10,966 nucleotides of DNA. Origin: an uncultured Lachnospiraceae bacterium (lineage in GTDB: Bacteria; Bacillota; Clostridia; Lachnospirales; Lachnospiraceae). The stretch spans positions 3,826 to 14,791 of the forward strand of contig CAJUQZ010000067.1 in assembly GCA_910588755.1 (NCBI GenBank). The letters are read 5' to 3'. A program made the position numbers and the translations under genes. Of this stretch, positions 1 to 6,318 are shown piece by piece (position 1 is the stretch's first letter; every line of letters starts with the position of its first letter). The notes beneath the pieces are model-generated. The model ran no database searches, was not told where the DNA came from, and was given only the letters and a program-made list of their open reading frames with translations.

Positions 1-686
1 TCCTCCTGCGGATTGACAAGCGTCACGCAGTTTTTCTCTGTCATCACCACGATCTCGCCCGGCCCCAGCTCCTTGTAGTCCACATAACCGAGATTCTTGT
101 AGGCAAAATTCTCAAAGGACGCGCAGAAACCGTCCTCCTTTTTCCCAATCACAACCGGCGTCCTGCCGTACCTGTCCCGCGCGGCATAGATGCCTGCCTT
201 GTTCATCAGAAGGACTGACAGCGAGCCGTCAATCACATCAAGCGCAAAATTGAGCCCCTCGATCAGATTCTCCCTGCGGTTGATGAGCGCCGCGACAAGC
301 TCTGTCGCATTGACCTCCCCGCCGCTCATCTCCTGAAAGTGCGCATGTCCCACGTCGAAGAGGCGCTGGATCAGCTCGTCTGTATTGTTGATCTTTCCCA
401 CAGTCGTCAGCGCATACGTACCGTGATGCGAACGTATGATCAGCGGCTGCGGCTCATAGTCCGATATACAGCCGATGCCGTAGTTTCCGTGCATCTCATT
501 TACGTCCTTGTCAAATTTGGTTCGAAACGGTGCATTCTCGATGTTGTGGATCGCCCTGTTAAACCCGTCTGCCCCGTAAACAGCCATACCGCCGCGCCGG
601 GTTCCTAGATGGGAGTGGTAGTCAATGCCAAAAAACAAATCAAATACACAATCCTGCTGTGATGTTACTCCAAAAAAGCCGCCCAT
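1..686 (-). CDS. PurF-like amidophosphoribosyltransferase paralog lacking the N-terminal cysteine (partial, 3' end outside window)
   Basis: The first 228 codons of a class II glutamine amidotransferase / PurF-like protein are visible; the phosphoribosyltransferase half would lie beyond base 1. The protein starts MGGFFGV and continues with HLGTRRGGMA, which matches the QHRGQEGAG region of PurF. Later DRYGRTPVVIG and a GPGEIVVM segment match the end of the PurF glutaminase domain. Canonical PurF exposes a catalytic Cys at the start of the mature domain (CGxxGI); here a Gly stands there. The usual RYST and HNGN glutamine-site motifs are replaced by NYGIGC and GKINN. The PurF fold seems kept but glutamine hydrolysis is probably lost. 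The start is the ATG at 684-686, preceded by an AAAGGA-type ribosome site about 8 bases away. It follows the diguanylate cyclase gene by 57 bases and may be read from it. Family assignment is secure; enzymatic activity is uncertain. Confidence 0.85.
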   Translation of the reverse strand, partial: MGGFFGVTSQQDCVFDLFFGIDYHSHLGTRRGGMAVYGADGFNRAIHNIENAPFRTKFDKDVNEMHGNYGIGCISDYEPQPLIIRSHHGTYALTTVGKINNTDELIQRLFDVGHAHFQEMSGGEVNATELVAALINRRENLIEGLNFALDVIDGSLSVLLMNKAGIYAARDRYGRTPVVIGKKEDGFCASFENFAYKNLGYVDYKELGPGEIVVMTEKNCVTLVNPQE

Positions 687-743
687 TTCTGTTTCCTTTC
701 TATCTTTCAATATTTTAAATACCTACAACACTATATTTTCAGA

Positions 744-2450
744 CTAAACAACCCTGCTTTTCAAAAAACTCTTATTTGCATACATGGCGCTGTCTGCCGC
801 CGCGACCGCCTCGTCAATCTTCTCCCTGCTGATCATGTCACAGATACTAAATCCGTTCGCAATCTGAATCTCATATGTGCGCCCCTTAACCCGGTTCGCA
901 TCATCGATCAGCTGCTGAAACCGTGCAAACCCGGCCTCATACTTTTCCTGCAGGGAACCCCCAGTCATCAGCACGCAGAACTCATCGCCGCCAATCCTGT
1001 ACGACTGCCCAGACTTACCAAAGCTGTCCGCGATAATCTTCGATGCTGCCACAATCAGCTCATCACCCTTTTCGTGCCCCTGGCTGTCATTCACCTTCTT
1101 TAGATTATTGACATCCAGAAAGACAATTCCTAGCTGTGTGATGCCTGTCTCCCCACTCGCATGCGCCTCAATCTGCTCTAAATAAGCGGTCCTGTTGCCA
1201 AGCCCCGTCAGGCCGTCCGAGTACGCAAGAGAACTGATAATGTCATATTTCAGGCCATTCTCAAACAGCCTGTAAGTCTCAAGCTGACTGCTGATTGCAA
1301 GACATATGATAAAGACCAGCATGCCAACACGTATGTACTCCGCCCTGTCCATATGGTCAGCCTGGGCGGAACGCAGCGCCTCGCCCAGCGCGGAGATCCA
1401 CAGTGCCCCCAGTCCCGTCAGCTGCAACGCATAATGCAGAACCGACTGGTGCCTGCGTATCCTGACAGTCAGCTCCACGGCAACCCAGACTAGCAGCACG
1501 CAGCAACTGACCATCATCGTGATCATCGCCCCTGGCAGCACGATATGCAGGTCGCTGATCCCTGTCAGTTGCAGCGCGGTGGCGACCAGAATATACACTG
1601 TGTCACAATAGCAGAACACCCGCATAAACCAGTTTTTAAAGATCCCATACTCGCAGTCGAGATACAGCAGCAGCGGCATACTGTCCAATATCATAATCAT
1701 ATTGCCCACAAGCTGCAGTATCCGCATATCCTGTATAAAAAACTGCATGACATTTGTCTCGGTCACACTCCATATGCCAATCAGCGTCGAATACAGCCCG
1801 AGCCAAACCATGCCGTGATTCTTCCTAGCATGGCTGTATGCCGGCATCACGTCAATTGCAATCAGCACCAGGCCAATGATGACCATGAGCAGACTGACCG
1901 TGATACCAAAAAACTTGTCCCTGAAAAAGGCCATAATGATATCGGTCTTGTCTCCCCATATCGTATGGTCCACAGTGATGGCACTCGTATCATAGACCAT
2001 GTAGACTTGCATCTCAACAATCGCCCCGGAACAATTGTCATGAAACTTCGCAATATTCCACAGATTGCCGGGAGAGCGGTTATAAAACCCTGACTCATAC
2101 ACATTGGTCGCATAGAAGACCTCCCCGTCAATCAAAAGCTTCGTGTACACATCCTTGGTCCGGAATACCAGACTCTCATCCCCCTCCATCGAAGGAAGTC
2201 TGTGGTAGATGGACAGCACCCCTGTCTCCTCGTCCATGTACGTGCCAAGCTTTCCCAGCTCTGCCCGCACCGTCCCCTCCCGGTCGAGCGTCCAGCCGTC
2301 ACTAAAGTCCGTATAGTCCATCGCGTTCTCCATGCCCTCGCCAGGCTTTCGCGTGATATGCACCGCGACCACGATGGCAAACATCCCCAGAAGTCCCAGC
2401 ACATACATCGGCACAATCAGCTTTCTGGCCAGTTCTTCACCTCTATTCAT
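744..2450 (-). CDS. Membrane-bound diguanylate cyclase with extracytoplasmic sensor, about 7 TM helices and GGDEF domain
   Basis: This 568-residue protein should make cyclic di-GMP from GTP in response to an external signal. An N-terminal TM segment (about residues 13-31) is followed by an extracytoplasmic region (about 33-178) that looks beta-rich. Seven hydrophobic segments then lie between about 181 and 392, a layout like 7TMR-DISM sensors. A cytoplasmic GGDEF domain (about 405-568) carries LTGLGNR, the metal-site motif FLDVNNLKKVND (Asp446) and an intact RIGGDEF signature (487-491), so it should be catalytically active. The product-inhibition site RxxD, normally five residues before GGDEF, reads GKSG at 478-481 and is absent. 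The ATG at 2448-2450 has a GAGGTG ribosome site six to seven bases upstream. A candidate SigA promoter lies about 40-65 bases before the start. The membrane topology is estimated by eye; the ligand is unknown. Confidence 0.93.
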   Translation of the reverse strand: MNRGEELARKLIVPMYVLGLLGMFAIVVAVHITRKPGEGMENAMDYTDFSDGWTLDREGTVRAELGKLGTYMDEETGVLSIYHRLPSMEGDESLVFRTKDVYTKLLIDGEVFYATNVYESGFYNRSPGNLWNIAKFHDNCSGAIVEMQVYMVYDTSAITVDHTIWGDKTDIIMAFFRDKFFGITVSLLMVIIGLVLIAIDVMPAYSHARKNHGMVWLGLYSTLIGIWSVTETNVMQFFIQDMRILQLVGNMIMILDSMPLLLYLDCEYGIFKNWFMRVFCYCDTVYILVATALQLTGISDLHIVLPGAMITMMVSCCVLLVWVAVELTVRIRRHQSVLHYALQLTGLGALWISALGEALRSAQADHMDRAEYIRVGMLVFIICLAISSQLETYRLFENGLKYDIISSLAYSDGLTGLGNRTAYLEQIEAHASGETGITQLGIVFLDVNNLKKVNDSQGHEKGDELIVAASKIIADSFGKSGQSYRIGGDEFCVLMTGGSLQEKYEAGFARFQQLIDDANRVKGRTYEIQIANGFSICDMISREKIDEAVAAADSAMYANKSFLKSRVV

Positions 2451-2490
2451 ATCCCCACCTCATTGTCATATGTACTCCCCTACTATTTCT

Positions 2491-2519
2491 ATTATATTTC
2501 TTTACACCCAATACCACAA
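2491..2519 (-). promoter_or_regulatory. Candidate SigA promoter for the diguanylate cyclase gene
   Basis: Read on the minus strand, TTGTGG (2519-2514) is followed by a 17-base spacer and a perfect TATAAT (2496-2491). That places transcription start near 2484 and leaves a leader of about 35 bases before the ATG at 2450. The -35 box matches only three of six consensus bases, so the call rests on the -10 box, the spacing and the position after the upstream gene's terminator. Confidence 0.5.
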
Positions 2520-2621
2520 GTAAAATTTTTGCACCGCAAACAAAATCATGTAAAGAGCTGCTTCTTCGCACTTGATTTGTTCATATGAGATAAAAAACGA
2601 AAAGAAATGCAAAAATGGACA

Positions 2622-2655
2622 CAAAAAAACAGGAAACCTTTCTTGATTTCCTGTT
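2622..2655 (-). terminator. Rho-independent terminator of the acetyltransferase unit
   Basis: On the minus strand AACAGGAAA (2655-2647) pairs perfectly with TTTCCTGTT (2636-2628) across a 10-base loop, and the stem runs straight into a run of seven T residues (2628-2622, two of them in the stem). It lies about 100 bases after the acetyltransferase stop codon and before the next promoter, closing that transcription unit. Confidence 0.85.
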
Positions 2656-2754
2656 CTAGGGCGTGCAGCTGCTATTAAATTTTCAGCTGGTTACAATTCT
2701 ACAAACCACAACAAACCCACTTCCATTTAAGTGCAAAATATTATAACCCGCCGA

Positions 2755-3276
2755 TTAATCAGCAGAAGCAGAAAGCTTCTTTATATAAATAGGCTTTTTA
2801 TCATCTGGATCAACTTTTCCGCTGTTATGGTATCCATTGGCCTTCCAGAACGGTTCACCAGTGACAGCATCTGGACAGATGTACATATTTGCTGCACCGT
2901 CATCATATAGTACCGTCTCGATGTGCTTGTTCAATATAGTCCCCAATCCTTTGCGGCGAAAACCTGGACAAATATAAAACCCCATCACTGTTCCATAGCC
3001 TTTTTCCAATAAACCATATACGGTTCCAAGGTCAATAGCAAACATTGCAATGCCAAAAGGCTCCCCATTTACAAAAGCGATCTCAAAGTGCATATCCTTA
3101 CGGCATCCCTGGATTGCAATTCTTTTTTTCAATCCATTAATAATTTGTTCTTCATCTTCGTATGTTCCGTCATGTTCATGCACTTCGCAAATGAATGGAA
3201 CCCATAACTTTGATGCGATCTCAAAGTGTTCTTCATTATCCTTTTGAATTTGGATAAAGCTGATTTGATTCTCCAT
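2755..3276 (-). CDS. GNAT-family N-acetyltransferase
   Basis: This 173-residue cytoplasmic protein should transfer an acetyl group from acetyl-CoA to an amine; its substrate cannot be read from the sequence. The GNAT core is clear: strand-rich FEIAFVNGEPFGIAMF (64-79), then the acetyl-CoA-binding motif A, MGFYICPGFRRKGLG (98-112) with the R/QxxGxG loop at 107-112, then a C-terminal PFWKANGY motif (142-149) typical of motif B. Length is normal for a single-domain GNAT. The ATG at 3274-3276 has a strong GGAGG site with a seven-base spacer. It sits alone between its own promoter and terminator, downstream of a 12-codon leader ORF, an arrangement reminiscent of inducible antibiotic-modifying genes. 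Its bases are AT-richer than the flanking genes, which hints at separate acquisition. Family call is firm; an antibiotic-related role is only inferred from the leader. Confidence 0.9.
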   Translation of the reverse strand: MENQISFIQIQKDNEEHFEIASKLWVPFICEVHEHDGTYEDEEQIINGLKKRIAIQGCRKDMHFEIAFVNGEPFGIAMFAIDLGTVYGLLEKGYGTVMGFYICPGFRRKGLGTILNKHIETVLYDDGAANMYICPDAVTGEPFWKANGYHNSGKVDPDDKKPIYIKKLSASAD

Positions 3277-3280
3277 TTTA

Positions 3281-3326
3281 TTTCCTCCAAAATTTGATTT
3301 GAAGGGTTAGGAAACGTGAACCCTCC
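3281..3326 (-). promoter_or_regulatory. Possible translational attenuator hairpins in the acetyltransferase leader
   Basis: On the minus strand GGAGGGTT (3326-3319) can pair with AACCCTTC (3308-3301), an eight-pair stem with one G-U, over the loop CACGTTTCCT. The loop's TTTCCT (3314-3309) is complementary to AGGAAA (3286-3281), which overlaps the ribosome site of the acetyltransferase. The same loop can also pair with the leader ORF's own ribosome site. These alternatives overlap the last codons of the leader ORF, so ribosome position could decide which forms. Pairings were found by eye; no folding energy was calculated. Confidence 0.4.
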
Positions 3327-3345
3327 ATACACGGTTTGTTTTCAT
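3307..3345 (-). CDS. Putative 12-residue leader peptide upstream of the acetyltransferase
   Basis: On the minus strand a very strong ribosome site (AAAGGAGG, seven bases before the ATG at 3345) opens a short frame encoding MKTNRVWRVHVS, ending in TAA at 3307-3309. Its stop lies 30 bases before the acetyltransferase ATG. It is preceded by a near-consensus promoter and a leader of roughly 100 bases. The last three codons (GTT TCC TAA) contain TTTCCT, complementary to the acetyltransferase ribosome site, and sit inside a predicted hairpin loop. That is the layout of leader peptides controlling resistance genes by ribosome stalling. The peptide does not match any stalling peptide I remember. Being so short it could be accidental, but the ribosome site is as good as that of any full gene here. 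Confidence 0.5.
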   Translation of the reverse strand: MKTNRVWRVHVS

Positions 3346-3412
3346 AAACGTTCCTCCTTTCTGCTGCTTTAGAATTAATCTGTAACAATTTTGAATCAAT
3401 TATGCCTTGATA

Positions 3413-3439
3413 TTAAAAGTTCACTGCTTTTAACAAAAG
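3413..3439 (-). promoter_or_regulatory. Mutually exclusive small hairpins in the 5' leader
   Basis: The segment between the promoter and the leader ORF contains TTAAAAG (3413-3419) and CTTTTAA (3427-3433), a perfect seven-base inverted repeat with a seven-base loop. CTTTT (3427-3431) can instead pair with AAAAG (3435-3439). The two folds compete. They are AU-rich and weak, but they add to the impression that this roughly 170-base leader is structured. Confidence 0.3.
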
Positions 3440-3456
3440 TATTACAGAGTAATTGT

Positions 3457-3485
3457 ATTATATGACTTTTATCTCTTTTTTTCAA
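3457..3485 (-). promoter_or_regulatory. Near-consensus SigA promoter for the leader-acetyltransferase unit
   Basis: Minus-strand TTGAAA (3485-3480) is followed by a 17-base spacer and TATAAT (3462-3457). That is five of six and six of six consensus matches at ideal spacing, the best promoter in the window. Transcription should start near 3450, leaving about 170 bases of leader before the acetyltransferase ATG. A small inverted repeat ATTAC/GTAAT (3441-3453) sits at the predicted start site. Confidence 0.8.
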
Positions 3486-3504
3486 TCATAAAAATATGAT
3501 GAAA

Positions 3505-4188
3505 TCATCTTTTCTGTATATAAAAACTGTAATCCGGCATCTCCTCGCCGCTCGCCCTTAGCTGCTGCTCATACACCCTGTCATACTTGCCGCAGAAATA
3601 GATCTCAAGCAGCGTCTTAAAATCCGGGAACTTCCGCTCACCGACCACCCGGCCACTGTCGTCGATATACCCTGCGTGCTCCCAGTCAAACACAGTCTCG
3701 TCAAAGCGGCAGATCTGCCATGTCGCCGGATCGTCCTCCTGAATATCCGTCTGGTTTAAATCGATGCACAGCGGCCCGTCCCACTCACCAATCGGCACAA
3801 AATTCTTAACCCGCTCTAGCTTCAAGTTCACGAGATTTTTATTCGTACAGATTTTGCGAAAGCTCTCCATGCCAGCATACAGGTTTTTAAGCGGCTCCTC
3901 CTGCGGCAGTGACAAAAACTCCATCCAGCATAGGCCCTTCTCGCTCTCCGGCTCGGTGTGCTCCATGCCATCTAGCGGCACCGGTGCGCACATCACCGAG
4001 AAGTCATAGCAGTATGCCTTTAAATACGCCCTAAAAAGCGCCGGAAGCCGGATGTCAAAACACTTTTCAAACGCGTCGAGCTCCCCGTCCGTCACCGTGC
4101 TTGGCGCCAGCATGGACTCGCTCGCCGCCCCCCTGCTGATCAGTGTCTCAAATGCCTTTTTTACAAATTTTTCTTCTGTACGTACCAT
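3505..4188 (-). CDS. SMI1/KNR4 (SUKH) family protein
   Basis: A 227-residue soluble protein with a SUKH-type fold. Evidence is the opening VTDGELDAFEKCFDIRLPALFRAYL (about 32-56), the standard start of SMI1/KNR4 domains, and the central FVPIGEWDGPLCIDL (about 130-144). A final FPDFKTLLEIY segment follows. Many bacterial SUKH proteins are immunity proteins against polymorphic or contact-dependent toxins; others stand alone with unknown roles. The frame extends upstream to a TTG at 4212, but I choose the ATG at 4186-4188 because AGAGGT lies seven bases before it and the TTG has no ribosome site. Upstream lie a promoter with a long spacer and two direct repeats that suggest control by the neighbouring LytTR regulator. 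No strong terminator is seen after the stop, so some reading into the acetyltransferase unit is possible. No partner toxin is visible. Confidence 0.85.
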   Translation of the reverse strand: MVRTEEKFVKKAFETLISRGAASESMLAPSTVTDGELDAFEKCFDIRLPALFRAYLKAYCYDFSVMCAPVPLDGMEHTEPESEKGLCWMEFLSLPQEEPLKNLYAGMESFRKICTNKNLVNLKLERVKNFVPIGEWDGPLCIDLNQTDIQEDDPATWQICRFDETVFDWEHAGYIDDSGRVVGERKFPDFKTLLEIYFCGKYDRVYEQQLRASGEEMPDYSFYIQKR

Positions 4189-4233
4189 ATATCTTACCTC
4201 TTGCTTTTTCAAAAACTTTTACAAATCAGATAA

Positions 4234-4264
4234 AATATATCACACTCAAAATTGCTTGTGTCAA
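4234..4264 (-). promoter_or_regulatory. Promoter of the SUKH gene with long 19-base spacer
   Basis: Minus-strand TTGACA (4264-4259, perfect -35) is followed by a 19-base spacer and TATATT (4239-4234, five of six). A spacer this long is poor for unaided SigA polymerase and is typical of promoters that need an activator, as at the staphylococcal agr P2/P3 promoters. The upstream direct repeats end exactly at the -35 box. Confidence 0.6.
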
Positions 4265-4301
4265 AAACGGCGAAATCCGTATCTAAAATGGCGAAATCCG
4301 T
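4264..4301 (-). promoter_or_regulatory. Tandem direct repeats, candidate LytTR-regulator binding site
   Basis: Minus-strand ACGGATTTCGCCRTTTT occurs twice, at 4301-4285 and 4280-4264, matching at 16 of 17 bases; the 12-base core ACGGATTTCGCC is identical. The copies start 21 bases apart, two helical turns, and the proximal copy abuts the -35 box of the SUKH promoter. LytTR-domain regulators such as AgrA and ComE bind paired direct repeats about 21-22 bases apart just upstream of -35. The operon next door encodes a LytTR regulator. The proximal copy can also form a four-pair hairpin (ACGG/CCGT) followed by five Ts, so a minor terminator role for the kinase gene cannot be excluded. Confidence 0.6.
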
Positions 4302-4310
4302 CGTTTGATA

Positions 4311-5579
4311 TCATTGTTCCTTATCCCTGACGGAGACATACATGAGAATCCTGACCTCAAAAATGCCGCCCGCATCGTCAATTTCCATGCTTCCGTTGTA
4401 CTTCTCCACGATCTGCCCTACATTCCTAAGCCCCAGTCCGTGAACCTGCGATTCATCACTCCTGTCATAATCCTTTGTGGACAGATAGCGCTCCTGCGTC
4501 CGCAGCAATTCACCGCTGTAGCTGTTTTTCAGTTCGATAAACAGCATTCCCTTTCGGTAATGGACCTTGAGCTGCAAAAGCCTGTCCTCTGATTTTTTGG
4601 CGGCATCGATCGCATTGTCCATCAGGTTTCCAAGGATAATGTTCCAGTCAAACGCCGATATGTCCAGCTCCTGCGGCACACAGACACGGCATCTGACACT
4701 GCCAAGTTCCCTCCTTGCCCGCTCGATCATCAAATTGACCAGACTGTCGATATCCGCATTACCGCTGCTTGCATACTCTCCCTCATTCAGCAGGTTCTCC
4801 TGCATATCACGGACATACGCCGCTATCTCATGCACCTGGCCCCTCTCCGCCAGCACCGAAATCTCACCCAGATGGTGCTTTAAGTCATGCCGGAGCCCCC
4901 GCACCTTCTCCTCCGACCGCATGACCACGCTAAGCTGGTTGGAATAGCTCTCGAGCTGGCGCGCCATAATGGCACGCTCCTTCAGCTTGATATAGGCCCC
5001 GACCAGCTCGTCACAGATATAAAACACAATGAGGTTTAGGCAAATCATGCCAGCACTGACTGCCGAGCCAATATACCGGCTCTTAGTCTCGAATGTAATC
5101 AGTACAAACAGGACGCTTACACTGATAACCGGAAGAAAGACCAGCAAATCCCAGTGCTTTAGTGAGGCATCCTCCTTAATATTTCTGATGCAAAATTTCT
5201 CCATCACACGCTCGCACAGGTACATGAGTAAGAAAATTATATAATACATTCCCCGTCCGTAGTTTCCATCTACCTTACAGTCATAGAGCATATACACCGA
5301 AAGCGCCTCGCCAAACAGATTCATGCCCTGGATTAACGCCGCCGCCAGCAGCTTTTTTCCCTGTGTCCCATGATAAATTTGTGCGAGCAGATAGAGAAAA
5401 AGTGAATCTGTGATAAATTTTACCGGCGGCGCAGCAGGCAGCGCATCAACTAGGCAGACTGCCGCTAGATACAGCGCATAAGCCTCCAGATCCCTGCCCC
5501 TGCTGACGCGTACCGTGTCAAAAAAGCAGTGCATATACCGGTAAATAATATATAATACTGCAAAATGAAATACAATCAT
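4311..5579 (-). CDS. AgrC-like GHKL sensor histidine kinase
   Basis: This 422-residue kinase is the partner of the LytTR regulator upstream. Six or seven hydrophobic segments fill residues 1-197, as in AgrC-type (HPK10) kinases that sense peptides or other ligands at the membrane. A cytoplasmic linker follows, then the H-box GLRHDLKHHLGEI (228-240) with His231 as likely phospho-acceptor. The ATPase part shows the N-box GNLMDNAIDAAKK (317-329) and the G-box HGLGLRNV (380-387). All catalytic motifs look intact and length is typical. The ATG at 5577-5579 begins one base after the regulator's TGA stop, so translation is probably coupled. No agrB- or agrD-like gene is present in the window, so the ligand is unknown. 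Family call is firm; topology is by eye. Confidence 0.93.
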   Translation of the reverse strand: MIVFHFAVLYIIYRYMHCFFDTVRVSRGRDLEAYALYLAAVCLVDALPAAPPVKFITDSLFLYLLAQIYHGTQGKKLLAAALIQGMNLFGEALSVYMLYDCKVDGNYGRGMYYIIFLLMYLCERVMEKFCIRNIKEDASLKHWDLLVFLPVISVSVLFVLITFETKSRYIGSAVSAGMICLNLIVFYICDELVGAYIKLKERAIMARQLESYSNQLSVVMRSEEKVRGLRHDLKHHLGEISVLAERGQVHEIAAYVRDMQENLLNEGEYASSGNADIDSLVNLMIERARRELGSVRCRVCVPQELDISAFDWNIILGNLMDNAIDAAKKSEDRLLQLKVHYRKGMLFIELKNSYSGELLRTQERYLSTKDYDRSDESQVHGLGLRNVGQIVEKYNGSMEIDDAGGIFEVRILMYVSVRDKEQ

Positions 5580-5580
5580 C

Positions 5581-6300
5581 TCAAGAATCCTGTCCCCATG
5601 CGTAATCCATAATATGTTTCCTGACCTGTTTCCTGTATAGCTGGCTGATATTGAGGCTGGCGCCCCCGTTCATCTTCACAAGCTCATAGCTGCACTCGCT
5701 CATATGGTTCATGTTAATGATATAGGACTGGTGGATCTGTATGAAATTCCCCGGCATGATGCCCGCCAGATCCTTGATCTTTCCAGTAAACTGTATCGTT
5801 TGCGCCGCTGTCACCATATTGATCTTTTTGTTCTCACTGTAAAAGTAAATAATGTCCTTATATGGAATCTTACAATTGTAACCGTTTGTCCTGTACTCGA
5901 ACACGGTATTGTACCGATTGTACAGGCGCAGCGCCTCGTCAATCGTATCGCTGATATCCTGCATCTTGACCGGCTTTATGAGAAAATCAAGCGGATGAAT
6001 CTTGAAAAGTTCCAGCGCATAGCTACTCTTAGCGGAAATATAGACAATGCCGATATCCTGGTTTTCCAGCTCATGCCGGATCAGCTTCCCGATCTGTATA
6101 CCGTCTGTGGACACCAGTTCGATATCCAGGAATAAAAGATCGACTGATTTGTTTTTCATCAAATCCCGGTACAGCGCCTCCCCTGTATTCCATATGGACA
6201 CTTCTATCCCAACCTTATTCCTTTTGTCATACTCATACACCATATCCGCAATCTGGGCACATGTATCCCGCTCGTCGTCACAAATACCTATATTATACAT
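5581..6300 (-). CDS. LytTR-family response regulator (REC + LytTR DNA-binding domain)
   Basis: A two-domain transcription regulator. Numbering from the chosen start MYNIGICDDE, the receiver domain has the acidic pair Asp8/Asp9, phospho-acceptor Asp59 in LLFLDIEL and Lys109 in FLIKPVK. The C-terminal half (about 142-232) is a LytTR domain with YKDIIYFYSENKKI, FIQIHQSYIINMN and a final NISQLYRKQVRKHI. Phosphorylation by the adjacent kinase should promote binding to paired direct repeats. An in-frame ATG lies nine bases upstream (6307-6309), but the only ribosome site, AAAGG at 6315-6311, would be one base from it and is ten bases from the chosen ATG. The gene follows the DUF6273 gene closely and precedes the kinase gene by one base, forming one operon. 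The direct repeats just beyond the kinase gene are the best candidate target. Confidence 0.92.
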   Translation of the reverse strand: MYNIGICDDERDTCAQIADMVYEYDKRNKVGIEVSIWNTGEALYRDLMKNKSVDLLFLDIELVSTDGIQIGKLIRHELENQDIGIVYISAKSSYALELFKIHPLDFLIKPVKMQDISDTIDEALRLYNRYNTVFEYRTNGYNCKIPYKDIIYFYSENKKINMVTAAQTIQFTGKIKDLAGIMPGNFIQIHQSYIINMNHMSECSYELVKMNGGASLNISQLYRKQVRKHIMDYAWGQDS

Positions 6301-6318
6301 ATTGACCATGCCTTTCGA

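Larger units (their letters stand above)
2451..2754. other. AT-rich intergenic stretch between acetyltransferase and diguanylate cyclase genes
   Basis: These 304 bases hold no convincing gene. From high to low coordinates they contain the 3' untranslated region of the acetyltransferase gene, with two CAGCTG palindromes (2684-2689 and 2666-2671) able to pair over a 12-base loop; a rho-independent terminator (2622-2655); and the promoter and ribosome site of the diguanylate cyclase gene. An isolated TATAAT on the minus strand (2745-2740) lies about 110 bases before the terminator but has no good -35 partner. Confidence 0.6.

Noticed and set aside
1545..2093. 182-codon plus-strand open frame
   Set aside because: It is fully antisense to the diguanylate cyclase gene, rich in His/Gln/Asn in a non-domain-like way and has no ribosome site; a reflection of the real gene's codon pattern.
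2666..2689. Paired CAGCTG palindromes as a recombination or attachment site
   Set aside because: Six-base palindromes are common by chance and no integrase or other mobile gene is nearby.
3129..3332. 67-codon minus-strand frame starting in the acetyltransferase leader
   Set aside because: It overlaps the acetyltransferase in another frame; the actual gene has the strong ribosome site and the GNAT motifs.
3485..3500. ATCATA-AAAA-TATGAT inverted repeat after the SUKH gene as terminator
   Set aside because: The stem is six A/T-rich pairs and no T run follows on the minus strand; it overlaps the acetyltransferase -35 box instead.
4189..4212. TTG start extending the SUKH protein by eight residues
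   Set aside because: No ribosome site before the TTG, whereas the ATG at 4188 has AGAGGT at good distance.
4264..4280. ACGG/CCGT mini-hairpin with five Ts as the kinase terminator
   Set aside because: Only four stem pairs, and the sequence is better explained as one copy of the direct repeat; kept as a caveat in that entry.
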